Source: Schlesneria paludicola DSM 18645 (GTDB taxonomy: Bacteria; Planctomycetota; Planctomycetia; Planctomycetales; Planctomycetaceae). Taken from it: a DNA stretch of 38,348 nucleotides. Positions 25,282 to 35,056 of this stretch are shown here, piece after piece. The stretch lies in the NCBI GenBank assembly GCA_945869955.1, contig CAMBQP010000029.1, positions 1 to 38,348 of the forward strand. Direction: 5' to 3'. The notes below the pieces were generated by a model, which had not been told where the DNA came from, ran no database searches, and worked only from the letters and a program-made list of their open reading frames with translations. The position numbers were made by a program, and so were the translations under genes. Position 1 is the first letter of the stretch; the number at the start of each line of letters is the position of its first letter.

Positions 25282-27030
25282 TCACCTCAGGAACCGGATT
25301 CTTTCCCAATCGGGCATCCGCAGGTACATCTCACGGCTGCCAATGCGGAGATTTCCTGGCTTGGAAGGGAGATGAACCAGAAACGGTTTTCCGACGAGAT
25401 AAGATCGATGGACAACCGGGTTTTCCCACCGACGGCTGTCATGAGAAACCGGGCTGTTATCACCCAGCACAAAGAATTCGTTCTCTTTTAACGAATAAGG
25501 CCGGTTGATGGCATGGCGACTGCGAGAATCGGTGTAGTAGATATCGCGGTACAACCGCAGTTTACTGACTTCGACATCTAATCCCCGTGCGCCGAATCGA
25601 ACTGGTATTCGTGGTGCCGCGACACCGGCGGGAAACTCAAATGTCCAGGCGGGAAAGAGCTCTTTCCCATCAACCGCGACAAGGACCTGCTTATCGATCA
25701 AGGAAAACTCGACCGTCACACCCCGTTTTTCCAATTGAACTGGCCAGGGGACCGACGCCACCGGATCCGATCTTGGGCCAAACTCGGCATCCGCCGAATT
25801 CAGGGCCTGACCTTCCAGCAAGGGGTCGACAAACAGCGAGATTTGCCGCCGCAGGGCATCTAACACCAGTGTAAACCGGGTCGCACCATCGGTCATTTCC
25901 ATGAGAAACTGACCTGCGCCACCTCGCACGAAAACCCGACTGGAAATCATCAGGTCCCGCACCGGATTCGGCGTCCCGATTTCCTCGTCCGGGTTGTAAC
26001 CGTAATGATCCATGACGGGGACAATGTGCGAGGCCGCGTAGAGATCACGGACCGCCGCCTGGAATGGTTCTTCTTCGCTCAAATCAATCAGTTGTCGCGC
26101 CACCTCGATTGGCAAGGCCCCCGTCACGCTGAACTGATGCGTTGCAGGCTCGAATCGCAGGCCAGAGTTGGGGACTGAACGAGGATCGAGATCCTCCGGC
26201 CAACTCACTAACGAGACAGAGGTCTCTTGCATCCCGCCAGACCGAATCCAATGGTGATACTCGACCCAGGTAATCGGATCATTATCGGGCCGCCGAACAT
26301 GGTCACTTCGCATACGAAATGAAGAGGTATTCGTAGTCCACGACGAGTCTTCCTGCGTTGCCGGGTCCGCCGGATCGGGGTCGATGATTTGCCAGTGCGA
26401 TCGATAGGCTTCGTCGCGGGAGGGCCTGAAGTTCTGGTCATCCACCAGGATTCGGGTGGCGAGTTGCTGTGAAAATGTCTTTCGCGCAATCTGACCATCA
26501 ACAATCACATCTCCGCCCGTGATTTGTATTCGCTCACCCGGTAATCCCGCAATCCGTTTGACGTAGGCTTCGGTGGGGCGAGCGGGATTTCGAAAGACGA
26601 CGACATCCCAACGATTCGGCGATTGATACAAATAGGCCTGCTTATTGACTAGCAACTGATCCCCATGATTGCGAGGAACGTCCGAGACATCAATTCCCGG
26701 TTGACCACAGTTGGGGCAGATCGCGCGCGAGCGATTGGTAATGACCGCATCGGGATCGTCGTCGGTGTCGTATGCGGTACCGAAGGGAAATGTGATGCCA
26801 CAGGTGGGACAAATGACTCGTTTATGATAACCCAACAGTGACGGTGCCATGGATCCCGTCGAGATCATGTAACCTTCCGCAGCAAATGTCCGGAATAACA
26901 GGACCGCAATAAACAACGAGACAAAGGCCTCGACCAGCGCACGAAGGGTCCCCCGTTTGTCTTCATCAAAACGGGGAAGTTCCGGTTCGGGCTTTTCGAT
27001 TGTGGGTTGAGGCGAAAACGAATCACTCAT
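25282..27030 (-). CDS. lepB: Signal peptidase I with zinc-ribbon and large insertion
   Basis: 582 aa from ATG 27030, about twice the usual length. One membrane helix (about 28-52), then the catalytic Ser in STGSMAPSLLG (about 60), Lys in YVKRIAGLPGER (about 158) and the closing FFVLGDNSPVSHDSR. Two insertions stand out. The first is a CPTCG...CPNCG pair (Cys 74, 77, 105, 108) between the Ser and Lys boxes, which looks like a zinc ribbon. The second is about 300 residues between the GER motif and GDNS, with a beta-rich LamG-like feel. It removes signal peptides on the outer face of the membrane. Both catalytic residues are present, so it should be active. Confidence 0.9.
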   Translation of the reverse strand: MSDSFSPQPTIEKPEPELPRFDEDKRGTLRALVEAFVSLFIAVLLFRTFAAEGYMISTGSMAPSLLGYHKRVICPTCGITFPFGTAYDTDDDPDAVITNRSRAICPNCGQPGIDVSDVPRNHGDQLLVNKQAYLYQSPNRWDVVVFRNPARPTEAYVKRIAGLPGERIQITGGDVIVDGQIARKTFSQQLATRILVDDQNFRPSRDEAYRSHWQIIDPDPADPATQEDSSWTTNTSSFRMRSDHVRRPDNDPITWVEYHHWIRSGGMQETSVSLVSWPEDLDPRSVPNSGLRFEPATHQFSVTGALPIEVARQLIDLSEEEPFQAAVRDLYAASHIVPVMDHYGYNPDEEIGTPNPVRDLMISSRVFVRGGAGQFLMEMTDGATRFTLVLDALRRQISLFVDPLLEGQALNSADAEFGPRSDPVASVPWPVQLEKRGVTVEFSLIDKQVLVAVDGKELFPAWTFEFPAGVAAPRIPVRFGARGLDVEVSKLRLYRDIYYTDSRSRHAINRPYSLKENEFFVLGDNSPVSHDSRRWENPVVHRSYLVGKPFLVHLPSKPGNLRIGSREMYLRMPDWERIRFLR

Positions 27031-27368
27031 CGATACCAACCGTGGCCATGCGGACAGACATCACACCCTCTGTGAATATTGACTGAAAAACCCCCGCGCG
27101 GTCGAAATGCGGCAAACGGTTGGACAGACACGACTCTGAGGATCTTGATTCTATCGGATCGGATCAGAACCGTGGAATAGCGAAGGAAAAACTTCGCCAA
27201 AGCTCTGCCGGTATCTCGGTATGCCGGAACATGACGGGAAGTTCTGTCTTCGCGCCGAAATGATCCGTTGTTATCCTGACATGGGATGCAGAGAGATTCT
27301 CGTCCCCTCTTCTGCCTCGGCTTCCTCATCCAGCGCTGCGGCAAGAATTTACCAAGGAAGGTGAAGCA
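27031..27368. other. Divergent intergenic region
   Basis: 338 bp between lepB and the lipoprotein gene. It should carry both promoters. I see no clear -35/-10 pair, repeat or RNA. Only the GGAAGG ribosome site just before 27369 is clear. Confidence 0.4.
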
Positions 27369-28577
27369 ATGGCGTTGGGCATGGTGCGGTGGATCACTCT
27401 CATCACGATGATGTGCTTGTGTTGTTGCGGTTGCAGTGATTTCCAAACCGCACTCCGTGATGACGACGTTGATGTTTCTGATCTTGACTACGAAGGTGAT
27501 GAAAATCTGTCTGATGAATCGGATGAAGAAGTCGCCGAGAATAAAAACGAATCCGACACACAGCCCACTTTCTCCGCACGGACACCCTCGTCTCTCGAAA
27601 AGCAAGTCGTCCTGAAGGTAGGAGATCGATTTCCGTTTTTGAAAACGATGGAACATCAATTAACACAAATTGACGAAGGGGTGACCCAAGTCAGTTCCTC
27701 ACGTACGGAAATCCATTTCTCGCTGGTTGTGGAAATTGTGGCGACCGATGGCCGAAAACGACTGCTGGTCGAATTTCAAAATGTTCAGCATGAGCAATCG
27801 CTGCTGAATCAACGGATCACCTATTCCTCAGACAAACCGAATGTTCCCGTTCCCACAGCCGCCCTGCTCTACGCTGGGCTGGTGAATAATGGGTTCTCGT
27901 TCTGGATCGGTTCCGATAACCAAGTGCTGGAAATCGTCGATTACCCGGATTTTCTCCGTCGCTGCCTGCGCAATGTTCCGCAGGCCAATGTTGGTCCTTT
28001 GCAGCAACAACTCGACCAAATTGATCCGGCAGGTGCCGTGGAGAGTTTTGTAGACGAAAGTATGGGCCTCTTTGCGGCTTTTCGAAGCCCAAATCAAGAC
28101 CGCCGGGAAGCAAAAAAGGGAGATGTTTGGGAGTTAGAGCCGCAACGTTTCGAGGCCCCTGTCCCTATGTCGATTCACACCCGTTGCCTCTTGAAAGAGA
28201 TTTCGCCTAACACCGCAGACATCCTGCTCACCGGAAAAATCGAAGCCTCTGAGGTCCCCTCGCTGATCCGAGACGAAGGCTGCAACCTGAAAATCTTTGT
28301 CCGGGGAGGTCACACTTCGGGCTCATGTCGTATTGATCCCCAAACGGGAATTCCCGTTCAATCGGAAATTCAGCGAACTCTGGATCTGATTGTGGAAATG
28401 GAGGATGGACACCAAATTCAACAAACAAAAGATGCCCGAAGTTCACTCGCATCAATCCCGGCAAGATCCTCAAATTCTTCGATCGAAACCCAAATTCAGC
28501 AAACCGGTTTTCAGCGGAATGGGACCGACCTGAAAAATCGCCCCGTTGTGCGTTCGGGTCAATCGCGTCAGAATTGA
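27369..28577 (+). CDS. DUF6263-like lipoprotein
   Basis: 402 aa. GGAAGG lies 8 nt before the ATG. The N-terminus MVRWITLITMMCLCCCGCSDF is a lipoprotein signal with several Cys; acylation is most likely at the Cys after Gly (22). Next comes a very acidic stretch (about 31-62, DDDVDVSD and ESDEEVAE). The domain begins at VVLKVGDRFPFLKTMEHQL and fits DUF6263, a beta-rich family common in planctomycetes. The tail is Ser/Gln-rich. Function unknown; an envelope location is inferred. It is followed 90 bp later by the stress protein gene. Confidence 0.65.
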   Translation: MALGMVRWITLITMMCLCCCGCSDFQTALRDDDVDVSDLDYEGDENLSDESDEEVAENKNESDTQPTFSARTPSSLEKQVVLKVGDRFPFLKTMEHQLTQIDEGVTQVSSSRTEIHFSLVVEIVATDGRKRLLVEFQNVQHEQSLLNQRITYSSDKPNVPVPTAALLYAGLVNNGFSFWIGSDNQVLEIVDYPDFLRRCLRNVPQANVGPLQQQLDQIDPAGAVESFVDESMGLFAAFRSPNQDRREAKKGDVWELEPQRFEAPVPMSIHTRCLLKEISPNTADILLTGKIEASEVPSLIRDEGCNLKIFVRGGHTSGSCRIDPQTGIPVQSEIQRTLDLIVEMEDGHQIQQTKDARSSLASIPARSSNSSIETQIQQTGFQRNGTDLKNRPVVRSGQSRQN

Positions 28578-28667
28578 AGCGGATTGGCGACGGTGTCAGG
28601 GAAACAAAATTCCTGACGCATTGAGATTCGCCCTCCATTCATTTTGGCAAAAGGGGGATTCGAATCG

Positions 28668-29618
28668 ATGACGCTTATTCAAAAGATTCTCGTTGGTGTT
28701 GATCTGCATCACGGTGATCGACACGCATCTCGAGAAATCAGCGAAGAATCACAAGCCGCGGTCGCCGAGGCCATTTACCTGGCGGCCGTTTCTGGTAGCT
28801 CAATCACATTCTGTTCGGTGCTCGAAATCTCGGCACAATGTGAGTCCTTGATGGAACTGGATCATGACACCATTTGCCAATCGGTGAAAACCATTGCACA
28901 TGACCTGCTAGTCCGTCTCGTCAATCAGGCCGGTGCAAATGGTTTGGTTGCCGATTGCGTGGTTCGCGTTGGCGTGGCTGCCGAAGAGTTGTCGAAAGAA
29001 TCCATTGAAGGCAAATACGATCTCTTGATGATCGGCATGCGATCAAAACAACGGGCCTCATCCATCTTATTTGGATGCACCGCAATCAAACTGATGCGGT
29101 ATTCGCCCAGTCCCGTCTGGGTTGTCAAACCTGCCGAGATTCGACTGATTCGTGATGTGGCCATCGCAACCGATCTCAGTCCCGCTGCTCTTCCCGCTTT
29201 TCACCTCGCCGTGACGGTTGCTCGCGCCATCCAGGCGAGGCTGCATGTTTTGCACGCAGTGAATTTGACCGATTTACGGTACCTGGCCATGGCAGGCATG
29301 ACCGAAGCAGAATTAGACCAGTTCGAGGAAACTCTGCGAAAAAGTGCGGATGATCAGGTTCGGGATCAACTCCACCAAACCGACTTTCGCACATTGCCCC
29401 ACGGAGTCAAGATCGAGCATCTGAACGGTGCTGCGGATGTGGCGATTACTCAATTTATCGCGAATCAGGAAATTGACCTGTTAGTCATGGGGACGCATGG
29501 GCGCACAGGAATGACAGGAATGTATCTTGGAAATACCGCCGAACGGATTCTACCGGCACTTCAGGCATCGCTTTTGACCGTGAAACCGCATCAGTTTTCC
29601 CTGCCCCATCCCCACTAA
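28668..29618 (+). CDS. Tandem universal stress protein
   Basis: 316 aa from ATG 28668 (AGGGGG about 9 nt upstream; the longer frame from 28644 starts upstream of that site). Two UspA domains: 1 (about 1-145, LIQKILVGVDLHHGD ... YDLLMIGMRSKQ) and 2 (about 150-308, VAIATDLSPAALPAFHLAV ... LLVMGTHGRTGMTGMYLGNTAE). Domain 2 keeps the GxxG-x9-GN ATP-binding loop. Domain 1 has a degenerate loop (MRSKQRASSILFGC), so one nucleotide-binding half is likely. Cytoplasmic. Its terminator is at 29694. Confidence 0.88.
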   Translation: MTLIQKILVGVDLHHGDRHASREISEESQAAVAEAIYLAAVSGSSITFCSVLEISAQCESLMELDHDTICQSVKTIAHDLLVRLVNQAGANGLVADCVVRVGVAAEELSKESIEGKYDLLMIGMRSKQRASSILFGCTAIKLMRYSPSPVWVVKPAEIRLIRDVAIATDLSPAALPAFHLAVTVARAIQARLHVLHAVNLTDLRYLAMAGMTEAELDQFEETLRKSADDQVRDQLHQTDFRTLPHGVKIEHLNGAADVAITQFIANQEIDLLVMGTHGRTGMTGMYLGNTAERILPALQASLLTVKPHQFSLPHPH

Positions 29619-29693
29619 CGATCGTGAATTCTCTTCGGGATGATTGCCTTTTCCTTCCGCCGATCATTAAGCGGTGGTCAGCAACTCTAAACA

Positions 29694-29729
29694 GTTGAGG
29701 GAGACTGAATTGCATCAGTCTCCCTCAAC
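29694..29729. terminator. Bidirectional terminator hairpin
   Basis: Perfect 15-bp stem GTTGAGGGAGACTGA / TCAGTCTCCCTCAAC with a 6-nt loop. It lies 76 nt after the stress protein stop and 55 nt after the amt stop, between convergent genes. The T tract is short on the plus strand (CTTT) and weak on the minus strand. Confidence 0.8.
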
Positions 29730-29783
29730 CTTTGGCATCCATGATCTGATCCCAGCAAGATCATGTGCGATTGGTCTCAAAAA

Positions 29784-31298
29784 TCAATGGCCGGGCGAGT
29801 GCATGACGAACCCTGGGTAGGCTTCGTTTCCGTGCTCGCCAAGATCCAGACCTTCCATTTCTTCCTCACGAGTCACTCGCAATCCGAAGATCGCTTTGAG
29901 AATAATCCAGGCGATGAAGGAAACCGGGAGCACATAAGCGGCGGTCGCAATGACGCCAGTCAGTTGAATGATCAACTGCGAAGCGTCACCACCGGTAAAC
30001 AAGCCCGCTTTCAATGCGACTGCTGGCGGAGTTGCTGCGGGAATCAATTTCGGATCGGTGAACAAACCGATGCAAAGCGTTCCAAAAATCCCGTTGACCA
30101 GATGCACCGATGTGGCCCCGACAGGATCATCAATTCCAATCCGGTCGAACGTCAACACCGCGAGCACAACCACCACTCCCGCGATACTGCCGATGATCAC
30201 CGAACTCCAGACTGAAACGAACGCACAAGCAGCGGTGATCGCCACCAAACCCGCCAGACAACCGTTCAGCGTCATCCCCAAGTCGGGTTTTCCCAACAGA
30301 ATCCATGCGGTCGCCGTAGCAGTGATCGTCGCGAACGCTGCTGCGGTATTCGTGGTGACAGCGACATGAGAGATCAAGCCAGGATCGACCGCCATCGTAC
30401 TACCGGGATTGAAGCCGAACCATCCAAACCACAGGACAAAGCAACCAATCGTGGCCAGCGGCATGTTGTGGCCAGGAATTGCGGTTGGCTTCCCTTCGGC
30501 CGTGTACTTGCCAATTCGCGGACCCAGCACGAGGATCCCGGTGAGTGCTGCCCAACCACCAATCGAGTGAACCTGGGTGCAGCCTGCGAAGTCGAAGAAG
30601 CCCATCGATTGTAACCAGCCCCCACCCCACACCCAGTGCCCGACCACAGGGTAAATCAGTGTTCCCATGAAAAAGCTGAACACGATGAAGGTGTGATACT
30701 TAATTCGTTCGGCGACGGCCCCCGATACGATCGTCGCGGCAGTTCCGGTGAAGACCAGCTGGAAAAAGAACTTAGCCATCAGCGGGACGCCAGTCCAGTT
30801 GATCGATCCATAGTCCCCTTTGTAGGCATCACCGGTAGCAGGACTGTTGTCGACCCCGCTGACAAACCACAATCCTTCCAAGCCGATGTAAGGAGTTCCG
30901 TTACCGAACATCAAACCCCACCCAACGAACCAGAATGCAATCGAAGAAACCGCGAACACAATGAAATTCTTGGAGAGAATGTTCACGCAATTCTTCGCTC
31001 GGCACATCCCGGATTCGACCGCAGCAAAACCCAGATTCATGAAGAAAACCAGAAACGCGGTACTCAAAACCCAAACGGTATCCAGCATCACCTTTAATTC
31101 AGCATTCGTGGGGCCCGCTGTGGCAGCGGGTGGAACTGGGGCGGCAGCGGGATCCACGACAGCAGCAGCCGCATCAGTCACCGCCGGGGCCTCTTGAGCC
31201 CAGCCTGGAGCCGCAAATGAGATCATCGCGAGTAAACCCAACATCAGAATACCGGCCGATATTGATCGCCAGCCCTTGTCTCTCCTCAACCTTGTCAT
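29784..31298 (-). CDS. amt: Ammonium transporter
   Basis: 504 aa. ATG 31298 has GAGGA 8 nt upstream. A cleavable signal peptide (to about WAQEAP) and an Ala/Pro-rich segment precede 11 membrane helices. Amt motifs: NLGFAAVESGMCRAKN, TGTAATIVSGAVAERIK, the pore His in TQVHSIGGWAAL and the second His in ATSVHLVNGIFG, and WFGWFGFNPGST. It conducts ammonium across the inner membrane. The usual PII partner gene (glnK) is not next to it, and the downstream neighbour is convergent. Confidence 0.95.
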   Translation of the reverse strand: MTRLRRDKGWRSISAGILMLGLLAMISFAAPGWAQEAPAVTDAAAAVVDPAAAPVPPAATAGPTNAELKVMLDTVWVLSTAFLVFFMNLGFAAVESGMCRAKNCVNILSKNFIVFAVSSIAFWFVGWGLMFGNGTPYIGLEGLWFVSGVDNSPATGDAYKGDYGSINWTGVPLMAKFFFQLVFTGTAATIVSGAVAERIKYHTFIVFSFFMGTLIYPVVGHWVWGGGWLQSMGFFDFAGCTQVHSIGGWAALTGILVLGPRIGKYTAEGKPTAIPGHNMPLATIGCFVLWFGWFGFNPGSTMAVDPGLISHVAVTTNTAAAFATITATATAWILLGKPDLGMTLNGCLAGLVAITAACAFVSVWSSVIIGSIAGVVVVLAVLTFDRIGIDDPVGATSVHLVNGIFGTLCIGLFTDPKLIPAATPPAVALKAGLFTGGDASQLIIQLTGVIATAAYVLPVSFIAWIILKAIFGLRVTREEEMEGLDLGEHGNEAYPGFVMHSPGH

Positions 31299-31630
31299 CG
31301 TGCGCGTCCTCAATTGATGCTCTAGTCATTCAGCCGAGAAACAACTTCTCGTCCGCCATTTGCAAGTCGGCGGGTGCAATCGCACCACAACCACTCGTTC
31401 GCCTACGACACCCTTTGCAAGCGGCGTGCCTAAAACCCGGACAATGAGCATCACGACCCGGCTTTGAACAGCCGGTCTCTTCATTTCTCGTTCGGAATGG
31501 TGAAGATTTTCCCCTGCGAGCAAATCGCATCCAAGGGAGCCGCCTGAATCTCTCTGCGCGATCAAAACGCACGAATGCCAATCAAACGTGCGTTGTCAGT
31601 CGGTTGGGACTCAGGCCAGAGCGGAATCAC
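31299..31630. other. Region upstream of amt
   Basis: 332 bp between the 750-aa gene and amt, both minus strand. It holds the terminator-like hairpin at 31566-31594. I found no sigma-54 site with correct 12-bp spacing. No RNA or small gene is recognised. Confidence 0.4.
31566..31594 (-). terminator. Terminator-like hairpin
   Basis: On the minus strand: AACGCACG, a 13-nt loop, CGTGCGTT, then more T (four T in all). It lies about 40 nt after the stop of the gene at 31631-33883. Confidence 0.5.
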
Positions 31631-33883
31631 TTAAGGGGCTTTGATCAACCCGTTATTCCGTTCAATCTGCTCTTCGAGTCGACGAACCTGCTGTTCCCGT
31701 TGAGCCGCCGTCCCCCCCAAGGCCCGATACTCGGTCTTTTTTTCGAGCAGCCGCTCCACCCAATAATCCGCCAGTTCTCGAATTTCGGATCTCGGACTTC
31801 TCATCCAATTGATGAACAGCCACGAATTCGTCTTGGAATTGGTGACATCCTCGCGCGAGAAGCCCCAGAGCATTCGGTAGATTGAATCCGCTTCCGCGTC
31901 CGCGTAGCGAGATTGAAGCACTTCCTTCAATAGCGGTCCACGATCGGGTTGGAAAGGAAGCCACCGTCTGAGCCCCTCACGGGCCGCAAACCGCGCCTCT
32001 TCGTGCGGAGACTCGGCCAGAACCTCTACCAACCCGTGACAGTCATCCATCGCCGCGAGGGACTGAGTTGCCAGTTCGGTGATTTTCGAAAACTTGTTAT
32101 TCTTGACCAGATTCCGCATCAAGATCTCTGCAGGCTGATCCAACTCGAACGTTTTTTCAAACGGAGCTTGCGCCGGATACCGGCGCACCGCTGCCGATTT
32201 TCTTCGAGTCACATCGGTCCAATCCGGAGCGGAAACAAAACTGACGGGATCACTGCGAGACGGTATTTGATGCTCTGGTCGTGGAATCTCTGGCGATGGA
32301 TTCTCTGGTGCAATCGCGAACAACAATCGTTCGCCAATTTCCTGAGATTCGCCCGAGGAACGAATCCATCGGGCCGAACCCGCTAACACCCCAAGTGTCG
32401 CTTGATACCAATTCTCATTAAACGACTCTTGAAAATGAGTCGACTCCCGCGAAATTACCTCCAAAACACAAACGGTTTCTGGTGTCTGCAATTCCAGCTT
32501 CCAAAGATCATCCCCAATTCCGATGGCAATGATCCCCGTTTGATTCGGGTCCTGCTGAGATCTTTGAATCAAAATCCGACCCCGCTGAACCCGAATCCCT
32601 CCAGTTTCCGCAGGCCTCGGTGCCAGTAGCGTCACCACCGTTTCTCCGATCATCGTCAACTGAATCTGCTCAGACTCAAAATCCAACCGAGATTCAAACG
32701 GCTCAATATTCGCAATCAACTCGTCCGAGCTCACCGAAGTCTGATGAGGGACCTTGAACCAATGCTGCTCCTGAGAATCAAATCGAAGCAGAACCCCCTC
32801 AACAGAAACATAGGATACCAACCGGTCGGGAAGAGGAGCCGATTGGCCGGATTCCTCGGGTGTTTGCCTGCCCAATTTTGGCGTAGATTCTTTGCTGGAA
32901 CCATTGACCCTTCCCGCAGCCAGGGTCGTTGCATCCCTCCCACCCGGTTGCTGCAATGGCTTGGCCGAGTCCGGGGCTGCGGGTGCCGGAACGATTCCCT
33001 CGTCCATTTCCTCTGTGAGGGGTGCGGGGTCCAGCCCCCTCAACAGGTCCGCTTGATCCGCAACCTCTGGTAATCCCGCTGGCGTCTGTGGTGGACCAAA
33101 ATCGATCGACGCATTCTGAAGAGACGGAGTTTGTGGATCTCCTGACGTTTTGACTCTGCTCACCAATTCCCCGTCGAGACTTGGATCGCCAGAATCCTTT
33201 CGCTGCATCTCGAGATTGGCTTGCTGAATTCGAGTTCCTAATTCCGGGATCACCAAAGCCCCGGAAACCAAGAGCAGCAGCGCCACGATTCCCGTCTGTA
33301 CCCCACGTCGAGACCAGAAGGAACGAGGAACGACATCAGGGGTCCGGCTCGCCTGCCAATCTGTCGGCGTGACCGATGCGGATGCAACGTCGGCCCCGAC
33401 CGCAGAGACCTCCACCGCAAAATCGGGTTTCGCAGAAACCAACACGTCCTCCGGCTTGATCGACGGCACCGGGGTTTCTTCCGGAACCGACAATTGCGAT
33501 TCCGTATCCACGGGACCCAGTGCATACAACCGCTCACGATTTGCCAACGGGACCGCCGGCAAATCGATTGTCAAGACTTGGTGACAAGCCGCCGCTTCGG
33601 CCAGCAGTTCGTTCGATGCGAGTAACACCCGTTCGATATCCGCGTACTGCTCGGGCTGAAGCGTATTGTCGAGGTACTTGGCAATGATGTTAGGGTCGAT
33701 CCCCATCTCAGGGCCATGCACCTCAGGAGCCTTCAGCCGACGCTGACGCATCACCTCCCGTACGCGACTCACCAGTAACTGAGCCATCGGACTTTCCTGA
33801 ATCTTTTGTCCGATCACTTTTGTATCGGCCGGCTCAAGCACATCATCCAGATAGGCGAGCAGAGTTCTCAGTGTCAGTCGCAT
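31631..33883 (-). CDS. Single-pass membrane protein with anti-sigma-like N-terminal repeats
   Basis: 750 aa. A G-rich site lies just before the ATG. Two similar helical units open the protein: LRTLLAYLDDVLEPADTKVI (about 5-45) and PNIIAKYLDNTLQPEQYADI (about 64-105). They resemble the helical zinc-finger-like start of planctomycete anti-sigma proteins, but lack the HxxxCxxC ligands. A Pro/Ser-rich stretch is followed by a helix at about 196-213, which places the N-terminus in the cytoplasm. The outer part has a Pro/Gln-rich spacer, a beta-rich region (about 365-520) and a helical C-terminal part (about 600-740) ending in a coiled coil. Function unknown. Confidence 0.6.
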   Translation of the reverse strand: MRLTLRTLLAYLDDVLEPADTKVIGQKIQESPMAQLLVSRVREVMRQRRLKAPEVHGPEMGIDPNIIAKYLDNTLQPEQYADIERVLLASNELLAEAAACHQVLTIDLPAVPLANRERLYALGPVDTESQLSVPEETPVPSIKPEDVLVSAKPDFAVEVSAVGADVASASVTPTDWQASRTPDVVPRSFWSRRGVQTGIVALLLLVSGALVIPELGTRIQQANLEMQRKDSGDPSLDGELVSRVKTSGDPQTPSLQNASIDFGPPQTPAGLPEVADQADLLRGLDPAPLTEEMDEGIVPAPAAPDSAKPLQQPGGRDATTLAAGRVNGSSKESTPKLGRQTPEESGQSAPLPDRLVSYVSVEGVLLRFDSQEQHWFKVPHQTSVSSDELIANIEPFESRLDFESEQIQLTMIGETVVTLLAPRPAETGGIRVQRGRILIQRSQQDPNQTGIIAIGIGDDLWKLELQTPETVCVLEVISRESTHFQESFNENWYQATLGVLAGSARWIRSSGESQEIGERLLFAIAPENPSPEIPRPEHQIPSRSDPVSFVSAPDWTDVTRRKSAAVRRYPAQAPFEKTFELDQPAEILMRNLVKNNKFSKITELATQSLAAMDDCHGLVEVLAESPHEEARFAAREGLRRWLPFQPDRGPLLKEVLQSRYADAEADSIYRMLWGFSREDVTNSKTNSWLFINWMRSPRSEIRELADYWVERLLEKKTEYRALGGTAAQREQQVRRLEEQIERNNGLIKAP

Positions 33884-34088
33884 TTCAATCCCCCCCCTTT
33901 ACGGTCACATCACACATTGCTTAACTGAATAGTGGAACTTCCCCGCAGCTTCCGTACAAATTTCTTTCCGTTTCTCTCCGAATTCCAATTCCAAACACTC
34001 TCGGAAAAAAGAAATGAGCCCCTGGGTCGATGTGGGATGGATCCGGCTGGTAAGATCAGTCGTTTGCGAATCGACGAAAGGAAGCTGC

Positions 34089-34988
34089 ATGGCTTTACGA
34101 ATCCGAGGACTCATTCCACTGGTGGTCTTCCCTGTGATCATTTTCCCTCTGGTGATCTTCCTGGTCCAGATCACCACCGCAGTCCGCTGCGCTGCGGCAG
34201 AACAGCCCCCCGAGAAACCGCGCCCAAAACGGGTGCTGCTGCTGGGCCAACGCCCCGACGGTCACCCGAAATCAACTCACGAATACATGACCGGAGTTCG
34301 GTTCATCGCCCGCTGCCTGCAAGATCGAGGTCACCTGCAGGTGATCGTGGTTCAAGCAGATACTCCTTGGAACGAGGGGCCTGAACTCCTGGATGCGGCT
34401 GACGGAGTTGTGCTCTATTTGTCCGAAGGTGCCAAATGGCTCAGCGAGGATCCGGCACGACTCGCAGCCTTTCAACGCGTTGCAAAACGGGGTGGGGGAC
34501 TCGCAGTCCTCCACTGGGGGATGGGAACCAAAGAAGCGGCTCCCATCGAAAATTTTGTCGCACTCTTCGGTGCCTGCCACGGAGGTCCCGATCGCAAGTA
34601 CAAGGTCGGCGATTTTCTGATCAGCCCGACTCCCCTGGCACACCCCGTGACCCGCGGTCTCCGTCCCCTCAACGTCCATGATGAACTCTACTACCAATTG
34701 AAGCGGTCACCCTCGATTCCGGGATTCACACCGTTGATGACGACGCGTGTGCAAGATGTCGAATACCCCGTCGCCTGGGGTTGGGAACGACCTGATCAGG
34801 GCAATTCCTTTGGGTTCAGTGGACTCCATTTCCATGAGAATTGGCGGCGGCCCGAGTACCGTCGCTTGATCCTGCAGGGAATCCTCTGGACCCTGAAAGA
34901 GCCAATCCCTGAGGAAGGACTGACGTTCGAGGTGGATGACAAAGACCTGGCCCTGCCCGAAACCACCGCTCCGGTTGATGAACGTTGA
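34089..34988 (+). CDS. ThuA-domain protein, exported or membrane-anchored
   Basis: 299 aa. AAAGGAAG lies just before ATG 34089. The N-terminus has a long hydrophobic core (residues 7-33) ending near AVRCAAAEQ, a signal peptide or anchor. The ThuA (glutamine amidotransferase-like) fold runs from PKRVLLLGQRPDGHPKSTHEY to GLHFHENWRRPEYRRLILQGILW, with ADGVVLYLSEGAKW and GGGLAVLHWGMGT between. Planctomycetes have many ThuA proteins, thought to act on carbohydrates. The reaction is unproven. It is a single gene. Confidence 0.8.
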   Translation: MALRIRGLIPLVVFPVIIFPLVIFLVQITTAVRCAAAEQPPEKPRPKRVLLLGQRPDGHPKSTHEYMTGVRFIARCLQDRGHLQVIVVQADTPWNEGPELLDAADGVVLYLSEGAKWLSEDPARLAAFQRVAKRGGGLAVLHWGMGTKEAAPIENFVALFGACHGGPDRKYKVGDFLISPTPLAHPVTRGLRPLNVHDELYYQLKRSPSIPGFTPLMTTRVQDVEYPVAWGWERPDQGNSFGFSGLHFHENWRRPEYRRLILQGILWTLKEPIPEEGLTFEVDDKDLALPETTAPVDER

Positions 34989-35056
34989 AACCGTGGGACA
35001 TGAATTCAGAGGGAGTTTAATCCAGAGCGAGGCTCACAAAAAATCATCCGCTTGCG

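Noticed and set aside
27027..27659. 210-aa minus-strand frame
   Set aside because: It covers the lepB/lipoprotein divergent region and the start of the lipoprotein gene; composition is random and the plus-strand gene is well supported.
31430..31560. Sigma-54 promoter candidates upstream of amt
   Set aside because: TTGGAT...TTGCT and similar have 9- or 11-bp GG-GC spacing in place of 12.
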